In this document: positions 25,974 to 35,705 of the stretch, piece after piece
How the letters are laid out: each line of letters starts with the position of its first letter
Numbering within the stretch: the first letter of the stretch is position 1
Origin: Mesorhizobium sp.
GTDB taxonomy: Bacteria > Pseudomonadota > Alphaproteobacteria > Rhizobiales > Rhizobiaceae
Reading direction: 5' to 3'
Length of the DNA stretch: 64,000 bases
Assembly: GCA_004020875.1 (NCBI GenBank)
Contig: SAPZ01000004.1
Coordinates: 1 to 64,000, forward strand
Made by a program: the position numbers and the translations under genes
The notes under the pieces: model-generated
Databases searched by the model: none
Seen by the model: the letters and a program-made list of their open reading frames with translations, nothing else
Told to the model about the DNA's origin: nothing

Positions 25974-28900
25974 ATGGCAGACAGAACCCCGCTGAAAGTA
26001 GCCGACCACAACGATATCGCCGACGATGATCCGTTCGCGGAACTGACCCGGATCATGGGTTTCGACCCGCGCCAGCCGGTCAGGCAAACGGCCCCCGCGG
26101 CCGAGAAGGCCATGCCGGCCAGCGCGGGGGCTGACGATTTCGACATCGACCTTGAGAAGGAGTTGATGGGCGAGTTCGATTCCGTCGAGGAAAGCGCGCC
26201 GGTCGCTCAGCAGGCTGGCATTCACCAGATCAGCCATGAGCCGGCTTTCGATGCCGCCAGCGCCGTCGCGAATAACGACGAACTGACGGCTTCCTTCGAG
26301 CAGGATTTCGTCTTTGACGACGCGGCGGATCATGCCGACTTTGCCGTGGCGCGCGCACCGGAGCCGCAGTTCGCTCCAGAACCGCTCGCTTCAGAACCGC
26401 ACGTGTCCGCTGAGCCCGAAGTCGCGCCAGAGGCGCATTTCGCGTCTGAGCGTTTTACGCCGGAACCGGAAGTCGCTCCCGAGCCGGAAGTCGCTTTCGA
26501 CGATGATTTCGACAAGGCAGTCGCCAGTTCGCTGCATGTCACGCCGCTCGAAGATGATCTTCCGATCGACCAGGAAATGGCGGCTTCGCTGGACCAGGAT
26601 TTCCAGCTCGACCATCACGAACCGGTGGACGCACGTCAGGATGCCGTCGAAGCCATGCAGGCCGCGAGCGAAGAAGCGTTCGACGCCGATTTCGACAGTG
26701 CGGTCCACATATCGCTCGAAGACGAGCTGTCGTTTGAAAGCCATGAGCCGGAGCCGCGGGCGCAGGCCGTCGAGCCGGTCGAAGATCATGCAGCCGCCCC
26801 GCCGATCTCCGAAGATGATTTCGCCGGCCGTTTCGACGAGGCGCTGAGCGACGATATCAATCTCGGCCAGGACCAGGATTTTCAGGAACCGGAGCTGTCG
26901 CTCGGCGATGAGCCGGGGCCGATGGTCGAGGCGGAGGCCGCCCACTTTGCCGCTGAGCCGGAACCCGTCGCGCCCGAACCGTCCGCCGCGCTGACCCTCG
27001 ATGAAGATTTAGAGCTGAGCTTCCGCGACGCGCTGAACGAAGAGCCGCAGGCTTCGGCCGTGGAGCCCGCCGCCGCGTTGCAGCCGGCCGCGCCGACTCC
27101 GGTCGTCGCCGCTCCGGTCCCACCAGTCGCCGGTGCTCCGGTCGCGGCGGTGGAACCGGCAAAGCCGGCCGCCACCGAGCGCAGCCTGGAGGACGAGCTC
27201 AACGCGTTGCTCGGCGCCATGACCGCGCGGCCGATGCCGGCGGTCAAGGAGCCTGCTCCCGCGCCACGGCTGGTTGCCGAACCTGAGAGCCATGCCGGTG
27301 GGCACGCGGCCGCCGACGATCTCGACTGGGATCTCGACGAGCACCAGCCGGCGCAGGGCGGACAGGGCGCCCAGCCGGCCGACAGCGACCTGGACGATCT
27401 GCTCGCCAACGAGCTCGACCGCCAGGATTTTGCCGCCTCGGCAGAGGCCGAGCCCTCCAGGACCGGGCCTTCCGCGGCCGAACAGGACATCGATTTCGAC
27501 GACGACGCCTTCGGCGCCGCTTTCGCCAAGAGTATCGAAGCCGAGCAGGCGGCCGCCGCCAGCGCGAGGCCTCCGGCAAATTCGTCCGATTGGATGCATC
27601 CGACGCCCGTTGAGCAGACAAGGTCTTGGAGCCGTTCGACCCCGACCGCCGCTCCGCCTGTGCAAGCCCCGTTTGCGGCACCGCCGGCCCCCGCGGCGCC
27701 GGTGCAGATGGCAGCGCCTTCAGCGCCGCTGCATATGACCACGCCTGCTTACCGCAACGAGCCGGCACCAGATTATTCCGCCTATGCCAAGCCGGCGCAG
27801 GCCCCGACGGCAACGCCGCAGCCCCGCCAGCATGACGACGTCCCGGACGTCGAGACGATCGATGTGCCGGAGCGCGTTGTCGCACTTGCGGACGATCTCG
27901 ACATTCCGGAGCTCAGCTTCGAGGACGATCAGCCGGCCGCCGCCGCTTATGACGATCTGGACGCGGAATTCGCGAGCCTGCTCACGGACATGAACGCGAC
28001 GGAGATCGCGTCGGCGCCCGTGCAGAACCGTGGCTATGACGACGAAACCTACAGCGCGGGGTTCAACGGCTATGACCGTCGCGACCTGCGGGCCGAGGCT
28101 CAGGCGGCTCCAGCCGCTCCGGCTTCCTTCGCCGCCGCGAACGATTATGACGCCGACGATCTGCCCGGCAGCCGGCCTGTCTCGCAGGCGGACGAATTCG
28201 CCAACGACGAGCTCGACTACGATCCTGAGCTCGAAGAGGCGATGGCGATCCCCGGTCTTGCCGAACGCGAGGCGGCGCAGCCGCGCCGTCGCGGCACGAT
28301 GATCGCGGCTCTGGTCGGCGCCGTGGTGGTGCTCGGCGGCCTTGGCGCGCTGGCCGTCTCCTTCGGCGGCAAGGGCGGCAGCGAGGCTCCGGTGATCGTC
28401 AAGGCCGACAATTCGCCGATCAAGGTAAAGCCCGAAAATCCAGGTGGCACGGTGGTGCCGAACCAGGACAGCAAGGTTTACGACGCGGTTGCCAAGGGCG
28501 GTAGCGCGGCCAAGCCCACCGAGCCGGTTCAGCAGAAGCTGGTGAACACCACCGAGCAGCCCGTGGACCTGGCCTCGAAGGAACCGCCGCCGAGCCGCGT
28601 GGTAGATCTTTCGCCCAACGACGCCGCGGCCGGCACCGACGCCGCGCAGAATTCGAGCACCGCACTGCCCGGCGTCACGCAGGCGGATGTGCCCGAAAGC
28701 GCGCAACCTGCCGCGCCGGCAAGCGCGCAGCCGGCGGCACCGGCGCCGAAGTCGGAAGACCGTATCGCCCAGGTGCTGCAGCAGGATGCCGACAACACGG
28801 CCAACAGTGACGTCGTCGCCGTCGCGCCGCGCAAGGTGAAGACCATGATGGTCAAGCCTGACGGCTCGCTGGTGCCGCGCGAGGATTCGGCCCCAGCCGC

Positions 28901-29447
28901 GCCGAAGGTCGCGGCTGCCGAGCCGAGCGATCCGGCGCCGCAGCATGTCGCGCCGGCTTCCGACGGCCAGCAGACGGGAACGGTGGCTTCTGACGCGAGC
29001 CAGGCCGATACGGGCCAGGCCGATGCGTCGACCGTCAAGCCGGCGAAGCCCACCAAGAAGGCTGAAGCCAAGTCGCAGTCGAGCAATACGCCGGCGACGG
29101 TGCCGGTGGCGCCGGCGCGTCCGTCCGACCAGCCGGTCGATATTGTCGGCGAGGTGAAGCCGGACCAGGTCGCTTCCATCGATCCGGCGGCAGCCGCCGG
29201 CGGCGGCTCGTGGTCGATGCAGATCGCCTCTCAGCCGACGGTGCAAAGCGCGCAGTCCACCTATCAGGACCTGCAGCGCCGGTATGGCAGCGTGCTCTCC
29301 GGCCACACCGCCAACATCGTCAAGGCCGAGGTCGCGGGCAAGGGCACCTTCTACCGCGTCCGCGTACCGGCCCAGTCGCGCAACGATGCGATCGCGCTCT
29401 GCACCAGCTACAAGGCGGCCGGCGGCAACTGCTTCGTGTCGCGCTGA
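25974..29447 (+). CDS. Large SPOR-domain membrane protein
   Basis: This 1157-residue protein has three parts. Residues 1-765 are acidic and low-complexity, with short degenerate repeats that combine Asp/Glu with Phe/Leu (FDIDLEKELMGEF, DDFDKAVASSLHV, DADFDSAVHISLEDEL, DDFAGRFDEALSDDI). One membrane segment follows (GTMIAALVGAVVVLGGLGAL, about 773-792). The Pro/Ala-rich periplasmic part ends in a SPOR domain (about 1080-1157, GGGSWSMQIASQPTVQSAQS onward), which binds denuded septal peptidoglycan. A role in cell division is inferred. It lies between argS and nagZ, a conserved rhizobial order. Confidence 0.85.
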   Translation: MADRTPLKVADHNDIADDDPFAELTRIMGFDPRQPVRQTAPAAEKAMPASAGADDFDIDLEKELMGEFDSVEESAPVAQQAGIHQISHEPAFDAASAVANNDELTASFEQDFVFDDAADHADFAVARAPEPQFAPEPLASEPHVSAEPEVAPEAHFASERFTPEPEVAPEPEVAFDDDFDKAVASSLHVTPLEDDLPIDQEMAASLDQDFQLDHHEPVDARQDAVEAMQAASEEAFDADFDSAVHISLEDELSFESHEPEPRAQAVEPVEDHAAAPPISEDDFAGRFDEALSDDINLGQDQDFQEPELSLGDEPGPMVEAEAAHFAAEPEPVAPEPSAALTLDEDLELSFRDALNEEPQASAVEPAAALQPAAPTPVVAAPVPPVAGAPVAAVEPAKPAATERSLEDELNALLGAMTARPMPAVKEPAPAPRLVAEPESHAGGHAAADDLDWDLDEHQPAQGGQGAQPADSDLDDLLANELDRQDFAASAEAEPSRTGPSAAEQDIDFDDDAFGAAFAKSIEAEQAAAASARPPANSSDWMHPTPVEQTRSWSRSTPTAAPPVQAPFAAPPAPAAPVQMAAPSAPLHMTTPAYRNEPAPDYSAYAKPAQAPTATPQPRQHDDVPDVETIDVPERVVALADDLDIPELSFEDDQPAAAAYDDLDAEFASLLTDMNATEIASAPVQNRGYDDETYSAGFNGYDRRDLRAEAQAAPAAPASFAAANDYDADDLPGSRPVSQADEFANDELDYDPELEEAMAIPGLAEREAAQPRRRGTMIAALVGAVVVLGGLGALAVSFGGKGGSEAPVIVKADNSPIKVKPENPGGTVVPNQDSKVYDAVAKGGSAAKPTEPVQQKLVNTTEQPVDLASKEPPPSRVVDLSPNDAAAGTDAAQNSSTALPGVTQADVPESAQPAAPASAQPAAPAPKSEDRIAQVLQQDADNTANSDVVAVAPRKVKTMMVKPDGSLVPREDSAPAAPKVAAAEPSDPAPQHVAPASDGQQTGTVASDASQADTGQADASTVKPAKPTKKAEAKSQSSNTPATVPVAPARPSDQPVDIVGEVKPDQVASIDPAAAAGGGSWSMQIASQPTVQSAQSTYQDLQRRYGSVLSGHTANIVKAEVAGKGTFYRVRVPAQSRNDAIALCTSYKAAGGNCFVSR

Positions 29448-29463
29448 CGGTCTCAGCTTTACA

Positions 29464-29498
29464 AAGGCCGGCGCCGCCGAAAGGCCGCGCCGGCTTTT
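29464..29498 (+). terminator. Terminator-like hairpin after the SPOR gene
   Basis: GCCGGCGC (29467-29474) pairs with GCGCCGGC (29487-29494) and is followed by TTTT. It lies about 20 bases after the stop. Confidence 0.75.
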
Positions 29499-29580
29499 CG
29501 TTGTGGACGGTTGTGGGCTTTGGCCCGTCCAAGGGCAGGGGTGATTCCCTTTGCTCGCTCAAAGCCTTAAGCTCCCGTCT

Positions 29581-30600
29581 ATGAGCGAATCAAAATCCAT
29601 GATCCTCGGCTGCGCCGGGAAATCCCTCACCGAAGACGAGATCCGTTTCTATCGGGACGAACGTCCCTGGGGTTTCATCCTGTTTGCGCGCAACATCGGC
29701 GAGGCCGGGCAGATCCGCGAGCTTGTCGCCACGATGCGCGACTGCGTCGGCCGCCCGGATGCACCGGTCTTCATCGACCAGGAAGGCGGCAGGGTGCAGC
29801 GCTTGCGTCCGCCGCTGGCGCCGAACTATCCGGCAGGGGGCGCGCTTGGCGCGCTGTGGCGCGAGGACAAGGAAGCCGGCGGCCGCGCCGCCTGGCTGCT
29901 GGCGCGGCTGCATGCCTTCGATCTATCCCGCCTGGGCATCACCGTCGACTGCCTGCCGGTGCTCGACATTCCGGTCGAAGGCGCCAGCGACGTCATCGGC
30001 GCGCGCGCCTATGGCAAGGAGCCCAATGCTGTGATCGAGCTTGGCCGGGCCTCGGCCGAGGGCTTGATGTCGGGCGGCGTGCTGCCGGTGATGAAGCATA
30101 TTCCCGGCCATGGTCGGGCATCCGCCGACACGCATTTCGCGCTGCCGACCGTCGATACGCCGCTCGAGGAGCTCAGGAGGCATGATTTCGCCCCGTTCAA
30201 GGCGTTGAACGAGCTGCCGATGGCGATGACGGCGCATGTCGTCTACAGCGCCGTCGACCCTGACAATCCGGCGACGACGTCCGCCAAGGTCGTCGATCAA
30301 GTGATCCGCGGCGAGATCGGCTTCGACGGGCTGTTGATGAGCGACGACACCTCGATGAAGGCACTTTCTGGGGATTTCCCGACAAAGGCGGCCTCGATCC
30401 TTGCGGCGGGCTGCGATCTCGTCCTTCACTGCAACGGCGTTTTCGAGGAGATGTCGGGGATCGCCTCGCGCACGAGGGCGCTGTCGGGCAAGTCCTTGCA
30501 ACGCGCGGAGCGGGCGCTGACCTATATAAAGGATCGCGACGTCGCCGACGAAACGACGATACGCGCAGAATTCGCCACCTATTTCGAAGCGGTGGCCTGA
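29581..30600 (+). CDS. nagZ: Beta-N-acetylhexosaminidase (glycoside hydrolase family 3)
   Basis: This 339-residue cytoplasmic enzyme removes N-acetylglucosamine from muropeptides in cell-wall recycling. The GH3/NagZ signature KHIPGHGRASADTH lies near 172-185, with the mobile catalytic-loop Asp/His, and FIDQEGGRVQRL near 63. The ATG at 29581 is preferred over the upstream frame start because MSESKSMILGCAGKSL leads directly into the barrel. scpA follows after 20 bases, so nagZ-scpA-scpB probably form one transcript, the common alphaproteobacterial order. Confidence 0.93.
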   Translation: MSESKSMILGCAGKSLTEDEIRFYRDERPWGFILFARNIGEAGQIRELVATMRDCVGRPDAPVFIDQEGGRVQRLRPPLAPNYPAGGALGALWREDKEAGGRAAWLLARLHAFDLSRLGITVDCLPVLDIPVEGASDVIGARAYGKEPNAVIELGRASAEGLMSGGVLPVMKHIPGHGRASADTHFALPTVDTPLEELRRHDFAPFKALNELPMAMTAHVVYSAVDPDNPATTSAKVVDQVIRGEIGFDGLLMSDDTSMKALSGDFPTKAASILAAGCDLVLHCNGVFEEMSGIASRTRALSGKSLQRAERALTYIKDRDVADETTIRAEFATYFEAVA

Positions 30601-30620
30601 ACCGAAGGGACGAAAGGCAC

Positions 30621-31463
30621 GTGGCGGAGGCATTGGAAGGCAAGGCCGCGAAGGCCGCACCGATGGACCGCCTGTGGGCCGAGAACGACGATTCACGTCT
30701 GACCGGCGACCCCTCGCTGGTCGTGGATGTGGCCGGTTTCGAAGGGCCGCTCGATCTTCTCTTGCATCTTGCCCGCAACCAGAAGGTCGATCTGGCGCGC
30801 ATTTCGATACTGGCTTTGGCCGAGCAGTATCTGGCCTTCATCGAGAAGGTGCGGGCCCTCAGGCTCGAGCTTGCCGCCGATTATCTGGTGATGGCGGCAT
30901 GGCTCGCCTTCCTGAAGTCGAAGCTCTTGATCCCGAAACAGCCGGGCGAGGAGGGCGAAAGCGGCGAGGAACTGGCGGCGGTGCTGCAATTCCGGCTGAA
31001 GCGGCTGGAAGCCATGCGCGACGCCTCGGCGCGGCTGGTCAACCGCAACCGGCTCGGCCGCGACGTCTTCGCGCGGGGCATGCCGGAAATGGTCATCGTC
31101 GAGAAGCGCAACAGCTTTTCGGCTTCGCTCTACGATCTGCTCACCGCCTACGCGCAGCAGCGCCAGCGGCTGGCGATCAACAATGTGACGATCGCCCGGC
31201 GCGCCGTGTGGTCGCTGAAGGATGCGCGTGAGGTGCTGGCGCGGCTGGTCGGCTCGGTCGGCGACTGGACGGCGCTCGACAGCTTCCTGATCGAGTATCT
31301 GGCAGCGCCGGAAGAGAAGCGCACGGCGATGGCCAGTTCCTTCGCGGCGACGCTCGAAATGGTGCGCGAGGGCAAACTGGAGGTGCGGCAGGATCAGGTG
31401 TTCGCGCCAATCTATCTGCGCGGCCGCGGCAAAAGGGTGAAGGCAGTCGAGGTGGTATCATGA
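30621..31463 (+). CDS. scpA: Segregation and condensation protein A
   Basis: This 280-residue kleisin bridges the SMC ATPase heads and, with ScpB, compacts and segregates chromosomes. The family signature FEGPLDLLLHLARNQKVDLARI begins near residue 40 and ends ahead of ALAEQYLAFI. The C-terminal winged helix ends with QVFAPIYLRGR. The start is GTG at 30621 with AAAGG 6 bases upstream; an ATG at 30660 is an alternative. Its stop overlaps the scpB start (ATGA), so translation is coupled. Confidence 0.92.
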   Translation: MAEALEGKAAKAAPMDRLWAENDDSRLTGDPSLVVDVAGFEGPLDLLLHLARNQKVDLARISILALAEQYLAFIEKVRALRLELAADYLVMAAWLAFLKSKLLIPKQPGEEGESGEELAAVLQFRLKRLEAMRDASARLVNRNRLGRDVFARGMPEMVIVEKRNSFSASLYDLLTAYAQQRQRLAINNVTIARRAVWSLKDAREVLARLVGSVGDWTALDSFLIEYLAAPEEKRTAMASSFAATLEMVREGKLEVRQDQVFAPIYLRGRGKRVKAVEVVS

Positions 31464-32215
31464 GCGAACGCGCCAACGCTTCGGTGATCCCGTTCAAGGT
31501 CGAGGACGAGCCGGAAGACGAGATGGCCGAGCAGGGATCCATCGAAAACCCCGCCGAGCGGCTGCAATTGTCGGAAGCCGTGCGGATGGCCGAGGCGATC
31601 GTTTTCGCCAGCGCCGAGCCGGTCAGCGAAAAGCAGCTTGCCGCGCGCCTGCCGGAAGGCGTCAACATCGCCGCCGCAATGGCCGATCTGCAGCAGATCT
31701 ACGCTAAGCGCGGCGTCAACCTGGTGCGGGTCGCCGATGCCTGGGCCTTCCGTACCGCGGGCGACCTGGCTTTCCTGATGAGCCGGGACTCCGTCCAGCA
31801 GAGAAAGCTGTCGCGCGCGGCGCTCGAAGTGCTGGCGATCATCGCATATCACCAGCCCGTCACGCGCGCCGAGATCGAGGACATCAGAGGCGTTGAGACC
31901 TCCAAGGGCACGCTCGACACGCTGCTCGAAACGGAATGGGTCAGGATGCGCGGCCGTCGCCGCACGCCCGGGCGGCCGGTGACCTATGGCACCACCGACG
32001 CCTTCCTCGACCATTTCGCGCTGGAGGAGATCCGCGATCTACCCGGTATGGAAGAGTTGAAGGGCGCCGGCCTGCTCTCGACGCGCATGCCGGCCAATTT
32101 CTCGATGCCGGTGCCGCCAGCGGATCCGGACGCGCTGACCGAGGATGAGGATGAGCTGACCGATATCGACCTCGAGGAACTCGGGCTGCTGACGCCGCGC
32201 GTCACGGAAGAGTGA
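31460..32215 (+). CDS. scpB: Segregation and condensation protein B
   Basis: This 251-residue protein contains two winged-helix domains (about 30-190), with the signature LEVLAIIAYHQPVTRAEIED then RGVETSKGTLDTLLE. ScpB binds ScpA as a dimer and tunes SMC ATPase activity. The acidic C-terminal tail (LTEDEDELTDIDLEELGLL) is typical of alphaproteobacterial copies. It overlaps scpA by 4 bases. tatA follows after about 180 bases. Confidence 0.92.
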   Translation: MSERANASVIPFKVEDEPEDEMAEQGSIENPAERLQLSEAVRMAEAIVFASAEPVSEKQLAARLPEGVNIAAAMADLQQIYAKRGVNLVRVADAWAFRTAGDLAFLMSRDSVQQRKLSRAALEVLAIIAYHQPVTRAEIEDIRGVETSKGTLDTLLETEWVRMRGRRRTPGRPVTYGTTDAFLDHFALEEIRDLPGMEELKGAGLLSTRMPANFSMPVPPADPDALTEDEDELTDIDLEELGLLTPRVTEE

Positions 32216-32394
32216 CCGCGGAACCGGCACGAATGGTCTATTAGCAAGGCCTGCGCGGATTCGTAGCAAGGCGTTCACGCCGAAAGTGCGTGACATCCGC
32301 TAGCCATTTTATCAACTTCATTGCGGTTGTGTTTGAAACCCCGAGCGAAAACGCATAGATCATCGCCGAGGGAAAACATTCGAGAGAGATCGTT

Positions 32395-32613
32395 ATGGGT
32401 TCGTTTTCGATTTGGCACTGGATGATCGTGCTGGTGATCGTGCTGCTGGTGTTCGGCCGCGGCAAGATCCCGGAACTGATGGGCGACATGGCCAAGGGTA
32501 TCAAGAGTTTCAAAAAGGGCATGGCTGACGACGACGTTGACGACAAGCGGACCGTCGAGCACCGCGCCGACGAGACTGTTTCGCCGGGCAAGGAAAAGGT
32601 CAGCAAGAGCTGA
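32395..32613 (+). CDS. tatA: Sec-independent translocase subunit TatA
   Basis: This 72-residue protein has one N-terminal membrane helix ([18 protein letters not shown]), the FG hinge, an amphipathic helix ([20 protein letters not shown]) and an acidic/basic tail, the canonical TatA design. TatA oligomers form the passage for folded proteins across the inner membrane. The KIPELMGD motif separates it from TatB. tatB and tatC follow. Confidence 0.94.
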   Translation: MGSFSIWHWMIVLVIVLLVFGRGKIPELMGDMAKGIKSFKKGMADDDVDDKRTVEHRADETVSPGKEKVSKS

Positions 32614-32695
32614 TCCGATTGTTGGTTTGAGCATGCCGTTGTCCCAAAACCGCTTCGCATTTGCGGGCGGCGTGCACGCGTCGGAATAGATTGCC

Positions 32696-33436
32696 ATGTT
32701 CGAAGTCGGTTGGAGCGAACTGCTGGTGATCGCGGTCGTCATGATCGTGGTCGTCGGGCCCAAGGATTTGCCCAACATGCTGCGCACCTTCGGCCGCACG
32801 GCGGCGAAACTGCGCGCCATGGCCGGCGACTTCCAGAAGCAGTTCAACGAAGCGCTTAAGGAGGCCGAGCTCGACGACGTGAAGAGCTCGATCGACAGTC
32901 TCCGCAGCCTCAATCCGATGAACGAGGTGCGCAAGCAGCTCAATCCGTTCGAGCAGGCTGCGGCCGATGTGCGGGCCGGCGTCGATACGATGATGAAGCC
33001 GAAGCCCGCCGCCGATCCTGCCGCGCCGGCGGCAGACACGCCGCAACCTGCCGAGCCGCTCAAGAATGGCTCGACGGACATGCCCGGGGTCGGCGCAACC
33101 GAGCCCGCCCCGGCCGCTCCGACTTTTCCGGCCATGACGGACGCCTCCATCACGGTACCGGTTTCGGAGACCGCCGTTTCGGCCGAGCCGGCGAAAAAGG
33201 CGGCGACCGCCAAGGCAAGGAGCGCCGGCACGGCCAAGACGGCATCAAAGGCATCCGCTGCAAAGGCTGCCGTCAAGATGACGCCGGCTGCGGCTAAAGC
33301 CGCCGCGCCCGGCAAGAAGGCCGCGCCCAAGGCTGAGGCAAAGCTTCCCGCTGCCAAGAAGCCTGCCACCAAGAAGGTCGCCGATAGCAAGAAAATGGCG
33401 GGCGACATCAAGAAGACGGCGGGAGCCGCCAAGTGA
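32696..33436 (+). CDS. tatB: Sec-independent translocase subunit TatB
   Basis: This 246-residue protein starts MFEVGWSELLVIAVVMIVVVGPKDLPN, the membrane helix and GP hinge with the conserved E8 of TatB. An amphipathic helix follows (MLRTFGRTAAKLRAMAGDFQ). The long C-terminus is rich in Pro/Ala and then Lys/Ala and is probably disordered; it is longer than in enterobacteria but usual in rhizobia. TatB with TatC forms the receptor for twin-arginine signal peptides. Its stop overlaps tatC (GTGAGCG). Confidence 0.93.
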   Translation: MFEVGWSELLVIAVVMIVVVGPKDLPNMLRTFGRTAAKLRAMAGDFQKQFNEALKEAELDDVKSSIDSLRSLNPMNEVRKQLNPFEQAAADVRAGVDTMMKPKPAADPAAPAADTPQPAEPLKNGSTDMPGVGATEPAPAAPTFPAMTDASITVPVSETAVSAEPAKKAATAKARSAGTAKTASKASAAKAAVKMTPAAAKAAAPGKKAAPKAEAKLPAAKKPATKKVADSKKMAGDIKKTAGAAK

Positions 33437-34296
33437 GCGTATCGGACAAGGAGCGGGAAGAAATCGAGAAATCGTCGGCGCCGCTGATCGAGCATCTCAT
33501 CGAGTTGCGCCGCCGCCTGATCTGGTCGCTGGGCGGCTTCTTCGTTGCCTTCCTCGTCTGCTTCTTCTTCGCAAAGCGCCTGTTCAACCTTCTGGTCATC
33601 CCGTTCAAATGGGCAACGCAATGGGCAGGCCTCGACCCGCACAAGGTCGAGCTGATCTACACCGCGCCGCAGGAGTTCTTCTTCACCCAGGTGAAGCTCG
33701 CCATGTTCGGCGGCATGGTGATCGCCTTCCCGCTGATCGCCACGCAGATCTACAAGTTCATCGCGCCGGGCCTCTACAAGAACGAGCGCAGCGCCTTCCT
33801 GCCGTTCCTGATCGCGTCACCCGTCCTGTTCCTGATGGGCGCCTCTCTGGTCTATTTCTTCTTCACCCCGATGGTGATGTGGTTCTTCCTGGCCATGCAG
33901 CAGGTCGGCACCAACGACCAGGTGCAGATTTCGCTGCTGCCGAAGGTGTCGGAATATCTCAGCCTGATCATGACGCTGATCTTTTCCTTCGGCCTGGTGT
34001 TCCAGCTGCCGGTGGTGACCAGCCTTCTGACGCGCGTCGGCCTGCTGTCGTCGCAGGCGCTGGCCGAGAAGCGCAAATGGGCGATCGTGCTTTCCTTCGT
34101 GGTCGCCGCGGTGCTGACGCCGCCCGATCCGATGAGCCAGTGCGGCCTCGCCATTCCGACCATCATCCTCTACGAGGTCGCGATCTGGTCGTCGCGCATG
34201 ATCGAGCGCGCACAGGCGCGCGACCGCCTGGCGCGCGAGCAGGAAGAGGCGGGGAGTTCGGTCGCGAGCGACTCGCCAGACGCGCCGTCGACGTAA
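33433..34296 (+). CDS. tatC: Sec-independent translocase subunit TatC
   Basis: This 287-residue inner-membrane protein has six predicted helices and recognises twin-arginine signals with TatB. The N-terminal signature PLIEHLIELRRRLIWSLGGF carries the conserved Glu and Arg residues, and the periplasmic stretch AGLDPHKVELIYTAPQEFFFTQVKLA is the expected first loop. The start is GTG at 33433, overlapping the tatB stop. The C-terminal tail is acidic. Length is normal. Confidence 0.95.
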   Translation: MSVSDKEREEIEKSSAPLIEHLIELRRRLIWSLGGFFVAFLVCFFFAKRLFNLLVIPFKWATQWAGLDPHKVELIYTAPQEFFFTQVKLAMFGGMVIAFPLIATQIYKFIAPGLYKNERSAFLPFLIASPVLFLMGASLVYFFFTPMVMWFFLAMQQVGTNDQVQISLLPKVSEYLSLIMTLIFSFGLVFQLPVVTSLLTRVGLLSSQALAEKRKWAIVLSFVVAAVLTPPDPMSQCGLAIPTIILYEVAIWSSRMIERAQARDRLAREQEEAGSSVASDSPDAPST

Positions 34297-34396
34297 GTCG
34301 CTAAAGCCGGAAAATCGCGGCGGTGCGCCTGCCCGCCGACTTGCATCGATGGCGGATGCGGTTTACGCCCTCGATCCTTACTTTTGAGGATCGACC

Positions 34397-35701
34397 ATGC
34401 TTGACATCAAATGGATTCGCGACAACCCGAAGGCCCTTGTCGAGGCGCTGGTGAAGCGCTCGTGGTCGGCAGGCGAGGCGCAGTCCACGGTCGACGACCT
34501 AATCGCCAAGGACGAGGCCCGGCGCTCGCATCTGAGCGAGTTGCAGGTCAAGCAGGAGCGCCGCAATGCCGCCTCGAAGGAGATCGGCAACGCCATGCGT
34601 TCGGGCGATTCAGCACTTGCCGACAAGCTCAAGGGTGAAGTCAGCGACATCAAGGCGTTCATCCAGAATGGCGAGGCGCGCGAGCGCGAGCTCGACAAGG
34701 CGCTGAACGACGTGCTGGCGGTGCTGCCAAACGTGCCGCTGGAGGACGTTCCGGTCGGCAAGGACGAGCATGACAATGTCGTCAAGCGCATCGTCGGTGA
34801 GGTGCCGACGCGCCCGAACTGGGTGAAGGAGCATTTCGAGATCGGCGAAGCGCTCGGCATGATGGATTTCGAGCGTGCGGCAAGGCTGTCCGGTTCGCGC
34901 TTCACTGTGCTGAAGAGCCAACTGGCGCGCATGGAGCGCGCGCTCGGCCAGTTCATGCTCGACCTGCACACGACCGAGCATGGTTATGAAGAGGTCATCC
35001 CGCCGCTGATGGTGCGCGACGAGGTGCTTTTCGGCACCAACCAGCTGCCGAAATTCGAGGAAGACCTGTTCTTCACGCCGCATGGCGACGGTCGGCTTGG
35101 CCTGATCCCGACAGCTGAAGTGCCGCTGACCAACCTCGTGCGCGAGGAGATCACCCCGCATGAAAAACTGCCGTTGCGCTACACGGCGCTGACGCCTTGC
35201 TTCCGCTCGGAAGCGGGCTCGGCCGGGCGCGACACGCGTGGCATGCTGCGCCAGCACCAGTTCTACAAGGTCGAGCTGGTCTCGATTACCGACCAGGAAA
35301 GCTCGATCGCCGAGCATGAGCGGATGACGCAATGCGCGGAGGAGGTGCTGAAGCGCCTCGGCCTACCGTTCCGCACCGTTACGCTCTGCACCGGCGACAT
35401 GGGTTTCGGCGCGCGCAAGACCTACGACATCGAGGTCTGGCTGCCGGGCCAGAACGCCTATCGCGAAATCTCGTCCTGCTCGGTCTGCGGCGATTTCCAG
35501 GCCAGGCGCATGGATGCCCGCTACAAGGACAAGGACGGCAAGGGCAACCGCTTCGTCCATACACTGAATGGTTCGGGCACCGCAGTCGGCCGCGCTCTTA
35601 TTGCCGTTATCGAAAACTACCAGAATGAGGATGGCAGCGTAACCATTCCTGAAGTGCTGCGGCCTTACATGGGTGGTCTCACCAAGATCGAAGCGAAGTG
35701 A
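34397..35701 (+). CDS. serS: Seryl-tRNA synthetase
   Basis: This 434-residue class II synthetase charges tRNA-Ser. The N-terminal coiled-coil arm (about 30-100) that grips the long variable arm of the tRNA is present. Class II motif 2 ([20 protein letters not shown], near 266-285) and motif 3 ([19 protein letters not shown], near 390) are clear. The ATG at 34397 opens with [11 protein letters not shown], the standard N-terminus. surE follows after 4 bases, forming the start of a serS-surE-pcm series. Confidence 0.96.
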   Translation: MLDIKWIRDNPKALVEALVKRSWSAGEAQSTVDDLIAKDEARRSHLSELQVKQERRNAASKEIGNAMRSGDSALADKLKGEVSDIKAFIQNGEARERELDKALNDVLAVLPNVPLEDVPVGKDEHDNVVKRIVGEVPTRPNWVKEHFEIGEALGMMDFERAARLSGSRFTVLKSQLARMERALGQFMLDLHTTEHGYEEVIPPLMVRDEVLFGTNQLPKFEEDLFFTPHGDGRLGLIPTAEVPLTNLVREEITPHEKLPLRYTALTPCFRSEAGSAGRDTRGMLRQHQFYKVELVSITDQESSIAEHERMTQCAEEVLKRLGLPFRTVTLCTGDMGFGARKTYDIEVWLPGQNAYREISSCSVCGDFQARRMDARYKDKDGKGNRFVHTLNGSGTAVGRALIAVIENYQNEDGSVTIPEVLRPYMGGLTKIEAK

Positions 35702-35705
35702 CTTG

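Noticed and set aside
27720..29306. 528-codon minus-strand frame in the SPOR gene
   Set aside because: Arg/Gly/Leu-rich antisense product typical of GC-rich shadows; the plus strand encodes a membrane segment and a SPOR domain.
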